A DNA stretch of 34,437 nt from Chloroflexota bacterium (GTDB lineage: Bacteria > Chloroflexota > UBA6077 > SHYK01). The position numbers and the translations under genes are program-made. Every line of letters starts with the position of its first letter. Position 1 is the stretch's first letter. The notes beneath the pieces are model-generated. The model made no database searches and was not told the origin of the DNA. It saw nothing but the letters and a program-made list of their open reading frames with translations. Positions 30,254-34,437 of the stretch are shown one piece after another. The DNA lies in NCBI GenBank assembly GCA_009377635.1, contig WHTR01000029.1:1-34437 (forward strand), written 5' to 3'.

Positions 30254-31957
30254 ATGCGCACGTGGACACGCATTGCAGGGATGTTCTTTGCGCTTGCGGT
30301 GCTGGTGGCCGGATGCGCACCGCCGCCGAGCCCTACGTCATCGCAGGCCCCGGGGGCCCCATCACCGCAGCGCTCGACCGCGCTGAATCGGGTCGTCGCG
30401 GGCATCCCCTCCGACCCGCCGTTCGTGTACAACAAGTTGAACGTTGGAGGCGTCGGCGGCCAGGGCTCGGCGCTGCAAGAGCTGACCCACGTCGGCCTAA
30501 CCAACTACGACCCACGGGGCACGCTGTACCCCCGCCTAGCCGAGGCGGTTCCCACCCTGGACAACGGCCTGTGGAAGCTGCTCCCCGACGGAGGCATGGA
30601 GACCACGTGGACCATCCGGCCGAACGCCACCTGGCACGACGGCACACCCTTCACCGCGGAGGACCTCGTCTTCACCGCCCGGGTTGTTCAGGATAGAGAG
30701 CTGGCCGTCTTCCGCCACACCGCGTATGAGTCCATTGAGAGCGTTGAGGCCCCGGATTCGCGCACGATCGTGGTCACGTGGAAGCGGCCGTTCATCGAGG
30801 CGGACGCCATGTTCGCTCAGGAGCTTGCCGCTCCGCTGCCGAGGCACCTGCTAGAGGAAGCCTACGCCGAGAGCAAGGCTACCTTCACGGAGCTGCCCTA
30901 CTGGGGGCGCGAGTTCGTGGGCACGGGACCCTTCAAAGTAAAGGAGCTGGAGCGGGGCAGCCATCTGCTCGTCGAGGCCTTCGACGGCTACATCCTCGGT
31001 CGGCCGCAGATCGACCAGATCGAGGTACGGTTCATCGCCGACGAGACGACCCTCGTCGCCAACATCCTCGCCGGGACTGTGGAGCTAACGCTGGCCCGCG
31101 CCCTGTCCGCCGAGCAAGGCGGACAAATCCGAGAGCAATGGAACGATGGAAAGATCGAGATCACCAGCGATGACTGGTACGTCCTCTACCCGCAGTTCAT
31201 CGGCGCGAACCCGGCCGTCATCACGGACGCCCGGTTCCGTCGGGCGCTCCTCCACGGCACCGATCGTCAGCAGATAGCGGATACCCTGGAGGGTCGGCTC
31301 TCCTCCATCACCCACGCCATCATCTCGCCAAGCAGACCGCAGTACAAGGAAATCGAGGACGCCATCGTCCGGTACGACTTCGACCCCCGACGGGCGATTC
31401 AGCTCATCGAAAACATCGGCCTGACGCGAGGGCCGGACGGCATCTTCCGCGACGCCGCCAACCAGCGGATCGAGATCGAGATCAACACGACTCGCCTCGA
31501 TGCCCACCAGAAGATGCTATTCACCCTCACCGACCAGTGGCCCCGAATCGGGGTCGCCGTGGACCCGGTCGTTATCCCGCCCCAGCGAGCGCAGGACGCC
31601 GAGTACCGCGCCATCTTCCCTGGCTTCGCTCTCCAGGGGCACCCGGCGGAGGTGATCCGCTTCCACAGCACGGAGGCGCGCCTTCCCGAGAAGAACTTCC
31701 GCGGCGGAAACAACTCGCGGTACATGAACCCGGACCTGGACACGCTCATCGATCGCTACTTCGCGACGATCCCTAAGCAGGAGCGGAACCAGGCGCTGGC
31801 GCAGGTCGTCCGGCACATGACGGAGAATACAGTACCGCTCCCGATCATCTGGAGGGTGGACCCCACGGCAATCGGAAATCGCCTGCAGAACGTGATGTCG
31901 AAGGGCCCCGACGCCACGCAGGCATGGAACTCCCACGAATGGGATCTGCGAGGCTAA
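30254..31957 (+). CDS. Peptide/solute ABC transporter substrate-binding lipoprotein (SBP family 5), intact
   Basis: A 567-residue extracytoplasmic solute receptor that would deliver a peptide or other organic solute to an ABC permease. The signal segment ends LVAGC, with lipidation at C21, followed by a Pro/Ser-rich linker. Family 5 features include LWKLLPDG, TWHDGTPFTAEDLVFT and GTGPFKV. The open frame reaches 30095, but GGAGG lies 6 bases before ATG 30254, where the signal peptide begins. A TATGAT at 30205-30210 may be the -10 box. Three decayed relatives lie at 1558, 11500 and 29537. No permease or ATPase genes are in view. The substrate is unknown; an amidohydrolase follows 94 bases downstream. 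Confidence 0.92.
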   Translation: MRTWTRIAGMFFALAVLVAGCAPPPSPTSSQAPGAPSPQRSTALNRVVAGIPSDPPFVYNKLNVGGVGGQGSALQELTHVGLTNYDPRGTLYPRLAEAVPTLDNGLWKLLPDGGMETTWTIRPNATWHDGTPFTAEDLVFTARVVQDRELAVFRHTAYESIESVEAPDSRTIVVTWKRPFIEADAMFAQELAAPLPRHLLEEAYAESKATFTELPYWGREFVGTGPFKVKELERGSHLLVEAFDGYILGRPQIDQIEVRFIADETTLVANILAGTVELTLARALSAEQGGQIREQWNDGKIEITSDDWYVLYPQFIGANPAVITDARFRRALLHGTDRQQIADTLEGRLSSITHAIISPSRPQYKEIEDAIVRYDFDPRRAIQLIENIGLTRGPDGIFRDAANQRIEIEINTTRLDAHQKMLFTLTDQWPRIGVAVDPVVIPPQRAQDAEYRAIFPGFALQGHPAEVIRFHSTEARLPEKNFRGGNNSRYMNPDLDTLIDRYFATIPKQERNQALAQVVRHMTENTVPLPIIWRVDPTAIGNRLQNVMSKGPDATQAWNSHEWDLRG

Positions 31958-31979
31958 ATCACATAGGTGTATTGTTTTT

Positions 31980-32008
31980 TTGATTGATCCTCAAACGCTC
32001 CCTATAAT
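31980..32008 (+). promoter_or_regulatory. Sigma-70-type promoter for the amidohydrolase at 32052
   Basis: TTGATT at 31980-31985 and a perfect TATAAT at 32003-32008 are separated by exactly 17 bases, close to the housekeeping consensus. This would place the transcript start near 32015 and give a leader of about 37 bases. A T-run (31973-31981) directly before it may belong to the end of the preceding transcript, but I see no strong GC hairpin there. Confidence 0.65.
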
Positions 32009-32051
32009 CGGCCCAACGGTTCAGATCGCCGGCCAGGACGAGGAGGCTCGC

Positions 32052-33122
32052 GTGCGCGTGATCGATGGTGATGGGCATGTCTTTGAAGATTCGAAGGGAA
32101 TGCAGAGTTTCTTGCCAGAGCCTTTCAACCAGGGCGAAGGGCTCACGCGTTGGTTCCCTCCTTTGGACCACTTCCATGGGGCCATGACTGGCGTCCACCC
32201 GCCGGGATCATTTCAGCGGGTGGGCCCCGCGGGCTGGATTGACTTCATGGATGCCGTGGGGATCGAGCAAGCCGTGCTCTACTCGACCGGTGGCCTCGCT
32301 TTCGGAAAGATTTTCCATTACGACTGGGCCATCGCAGTGGCTCGCGCCTACAACAACTGGCTCCACGAGACCTACTTGAAAACCAGCCCGCGGTTCACCG
32401 GGATGGCAATCATCCCGATGCAGGAGCCAGAGGCGGCCATCGCCGAGCTGCGTCGCGCAGTGGAGGAGATGGGCTTCAGCGGCGCCATGATCCCGAGCAC
32501 CGGCCTTCCGAACCATCTCGGCGCGAAGGAATACTGGCCCGTCTGGGCGGAAGCGGATCGGCTCGGCTGCGCGATCGGGATCCACGGCGGGGCGCACAGT
32601 GGCATGGGGTTCGACCACCTGAACGTGTACACGCCGGCTGGTGGGATGGGACACCCAGTGGGGCTTATGATCAACTTCGCGGGTATCGTATTCAACGGCA
32701 TTTTGGATCGCTACCCCAATGTTCGGTTCGGCTTTATGGAAGGCGGGGTCGGGTGGTCGCTCCTGGCTCTCGAGCGCTTCGATCGGGAGCACGACACCCA
32801 CATGCAATGGAACCCGCGCGGAGAGCTCGCTCCCAGCGCGGACGAAAAGTTCAGTGACTATCTTCGGAAGCACATCGAAGCGGGAAGGGTCTACGTCGGC
32901 TGTGAGGGGAACGAGCCGGCACTCGCCGAGGCCGTGCGCGAGCTGGGAGAGGAGTGCTTTGTGTACTCCTCCGATTTCCCACACGAAGTAAACAACGAGC
33001 TGGTGAGAGCGGAGCTCGATGAGCTGTGGGAGAACGAGGAAATGACGACCTCGGCAAAGGAAGCCATTCTCCATGGCAACGCCGAGCGTTTCTATGGGGT
33101 CAAGGGGCTGGCGGCCGTGTAA
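32052..33122 (+). CDS. Amidohydrolase family 2 metal-dependent enzyme
   Basis: A 356-residue protein of the same superfamily as those at 68 and 27699, but a separate subtype. D7-G-H9 (IDGDGHVFED), H178 (GIHGGAH), E230 (GFMEGGVGW) and D308 (YSSDFPHE) give the metal and catalytic set. The open frame reaches a TTG at 31980, inside the promoter. AGGAGG at 32041-32046 lies 5 bases before GTG 32052, where the family motif starts, so I chose that. It has its own canonical promoter and follows the binding-protein gene. Likely a cytoplasmic hydrolase or decarboxylase of a small organic acid; the substrate is not known. Confidence 0.9.
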   Translation: MRVIDGDGHVFEDSKGMQSFLPEPFNQGEGLTRWFPPLDHFHGAMTGVHPPGSFQRVGPAGWIDFMDAVGIEQAVLYSTGGLAFGKIFHYDWAIAVARAYNNWLHETYLKTSPRFTGMAIIPMQEPEAAIAELRRAVEEMGFSGAMIPSTGLPNHLGAKEYWPVWAEADRLGCAIGIHGGAHSGMGFDHLNVYTPAGGMGHPVGLMINFAGIVFNGILDRYPNVRFGFMEGGVGWSLLALERFDREHDTHMQWNPRGELAPSADEKFSDYLRKHIEAGRVYVGCEGNEPALAEAVRELGEECFVYSSDFPHEVNNELVRAELDELWENEEMTTSAKEAILHGNAERFYGVKGLAAV

Positions 33123-33377
33123 GACCCCCATCCCGTGGTCTATGTAGCTGACCGAATTCGTCGATGGCCCGGAGCGCGGCCGCGTCATATAGTCGCGTCA
33201 CCCGGCTAGCACTGCCGAGCAGTCTATCAAGGCAGACACCTGGCGTCGACTGGGCTTCGATGTACCGGAAGTGCACTGGGCGCCCTCGCTAGCAAGCGAC
33301 ATTGGCCGCGGGCCACATTCCCAGGTTTGTCAACCACGAGCACTCGGCGGGACCCTGCCGTTCGGAGGAAACGTACC

Positions 33378-34437
33378 ATGAGGATGCCAACACCGGAGAT
33401 CGAAGACCGTCTCCGGGAGCCTGAGTACCGCGTCGAGGGCCCCCTCAAAGTGACCGGGCGCGCCCGTTATTCCGCTGACCTTCGGCTCCCCGGCATGCTC
33501 TGGGCAAAGTTCGTGCTCAGTCCCTATCCGCACGCGCGAATTGTCCACGTGGATATCTCAGCCGCGCTGAAGGTACCGGGCGTTCACGCGGTCATCACCG
33601 GTCAGGACATTGGTGACCGGCGCTTCGGCCGCTATCTCTACGACTGGCCAGTGCTGGCCTACCAGAAGGTCCTGTACATTGGGGAGCGGGTTGCCGCCGT
33701 CGCGGCCGAGACGCGGGACGCGGCCGAGGAAGCGGTAAGCCTCATCGAGGTCGAGTACGAAGAGCTTCCTGCGGTGCTCGATATGGAGGAGGCGCTAATA
33801 GAGAGCGCTCCCATCCTGCACCCCAACGCCGAAGGCTACTACTACCTCACCGGCAACCGACCGCCCCGACCCCACCCGAATCTCCAGGGCTACCTGCACG
33901 CGCACAAGGGCGAGGCTGACGTCGAGCGCGTGTTTGAGAGAGCGTACCGGGTCTTTGAGGACGTCTACGTTGGGCCCCGCCAGCACCAGGGTTACATCGA
34001 GCCCCACGCATGCGTCGTGTGGATCGAACGGGACGGCACCATCCAGGTGCGCTCGACGAACAAGGCACCCTTTTCGCTCCGACATCAGCTATCAGTGGCG
34101 ACCGGGATAGTCCCCGAAGAGCGGATCGTCGTCGACTCCGCGTTTATTGGGGGCGACTTTGGCGGCAAAGGGCACTCCATCGACGAGTTCCCGCTGTACT
34201 ACCTTGCCCAGGCGACCGGCCGACCAGTCAGGTCGGTGATGACCTATACGGATGAGCTCACCACGACGAGCCCACGCCACCCAGCTCGCATCTATATCCG
34301 CAGCGCAGTCGACCGGGAGGGCCATTTCCTGGCATATCAGCAACGTGCCTACTACAACGGCGGGGCTTATGGCGGTGCAAAGCCCATGCCGGGGATAAAC
34401 ATCGCCAGTGCCTTTGCTCCGTTCGACACCTACAACG
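33378..34437 (+). CDS. Xanthine dehydrogenase/CO dehydrogenase-type molybdenum-binding large subunit, partial
   Basis: The frame is open from ATG 33378 to the end of the window (353 codons) and continues beyond. GGAGGAA lies just upstream of the ATG. The N-terminal a/b hammerhead domain is recognisable in VTGRARYSADLRLPGMLWAK and SPYPHARI, followed by IGERVAAVAAETRDAAEEAV. The molybdopterin-binding segment includes GPRQHQGYIEPHA and GGDFGGKGH (the conserved GGxFGGK). The family hydroxylates purines, aldehydes, aromatic N-heterocycles or CO using Mo, FeS and FAD. Small FAD and FeS subunits would be expected just outside the window. A hydroxylase of a heteroaromatic or aldehyde would suit the locus. 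Confidence 0.9.
   Translation, partial: MRMPTPEIEDRLREPEYRVEGPLKVTGRARYSADLRLPGMLWAKFVLSPYPHARIVHVDISAALKVPGVHAVITGQDIGDRRFGRYLYDWPVLAYQKVLYIGERVAAVAAETRDAAEEAVSLIEVEYEELPAVLDMEEALIESAPILHPNAEGYYYLTGNRPPRPHPNLQGYLHAHKGEADVERVFERAYRVFEDVYVGPRQHQGYIEPHACVVWIERDGTIQVRSTNKAPFSLRHQLSVATGIVPEERIVVDSAFIGGDFGGKGHSIDEFPLYYLAQATGRPVRSVMTYTDELTTTSPRHPARIYIRSAVDREGHFLAYQQRAYYNGGAYGGAKPMPGINIASAFAPFDTYN

Noticed and set aside
1-34437. Recoded stop codons (TGA as Trp) to explain the interrupted genes
   Set aside because: Intact genes end at TGA and use TGG freely for Trp, and two of the interrupting stops are TAG.
1-34437. Prophage, integrase, transposase, CRISPR, tRNA or rRNA
   Set aside because: I looked for these families and repeat patterns and saw none; the fragment joints have no visible element ends.

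Overview
The window is a G+C-rich bacterial chromosomal segment (roughly two-thirds G+C by eye) with strong Shine-Dalgarno sites and several GTG starts. It looks like an accessory catabolic island. Families typical of aromatic and organic-acid breakdown are each present in several copies: Rieske oxygenases, a LigB-type ring-cleavage dioxygenase, a 4,5-dihydroxyphthalate-decarboxylase-like protein, UbiD decarboxylase, amidohydrolase-2 enzymes, VOC proteins, cupins, DHDPS-type aldolases, ornithine-cyclodeaminase-type reductases and lipoprotein peptide-binding proteins. That repertoire is reminiscent of uncultured soil or marine Chloroflexota (for example SAR202-like lineages). This is an inference from gene families, not a phylogenetic result. 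I saw no rRNA, tRNA, CRISPR, transposase or integrase.

Layout. 1-3.3 kb: a repeat copy, an amidohydrolase, and a peptide-binding lipoprotein gene broken by one stop codon. 3.3-9.3 kb: on the minus strand, a Rieske oxygenase, an extradiol dioxygenase and the tail of an alpha/beta hydrolase; then a cysteine-dioxygenase-like cupin, a truncated dihydroxyphthalate-decarboxylase-like gene (minus), a small membrane protein, and an SQR-like flavoprotein cut by an in-frame TGA. 9.4-11.4 kb: two convergent DHDPS-family genes, one lacking both catalytic residues. 11.4-16.6 kb: a binding-protein remnant, two tandem VOC genes, a remnant of an M29-like gene, an ornithine-cyclodeaminase homologue (minus), and the intact M29/NicX-like gene. 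16.7-20.1 kb: a tight minus-strand operon, in transcription order tandem haem-oxygenase-like diiron protein, cupin, cupin, SDR. 20.4-23.0 kb: UbiD decarboxylase and a second ornithine-cyclodeaminase homologue. 23-30 kb: a mosaic of intact Rieske and amidohydrolase genes interleaved with fragments of SDR, UbiD, Rieske, amidohydrolase and binding-protein genes, often joined at sharp breakpoints. 30-34.4 kb: a second repeat copy, an intact peptide-binding lipoprotein, a canonical promoter, an amidohydrolase, and the start of a xanthine-dehydrogenase-type molybdenum subunit that runs off the end.

Two themes stand out. First, most broken genes have an intact paralogue in the same window, so the locus looks like a site of repeated duplication, recombination and decay within catabolic families. 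Second, several intact paralogue pairs consist of one copy with complete active-site residues and one that has lost them (the two halves of the diiron protein, the two cupins, the two DHDPS proteins, and weakly the two VOC proteins). The diiron-cupin-cupin-SDR operon is the best candidate for an undescribed enzyme system. The rest fits a modular toolkit for taking up and degrading oxygenated or carboxylated aromatic compounds, though no complete pathway can be read from it.
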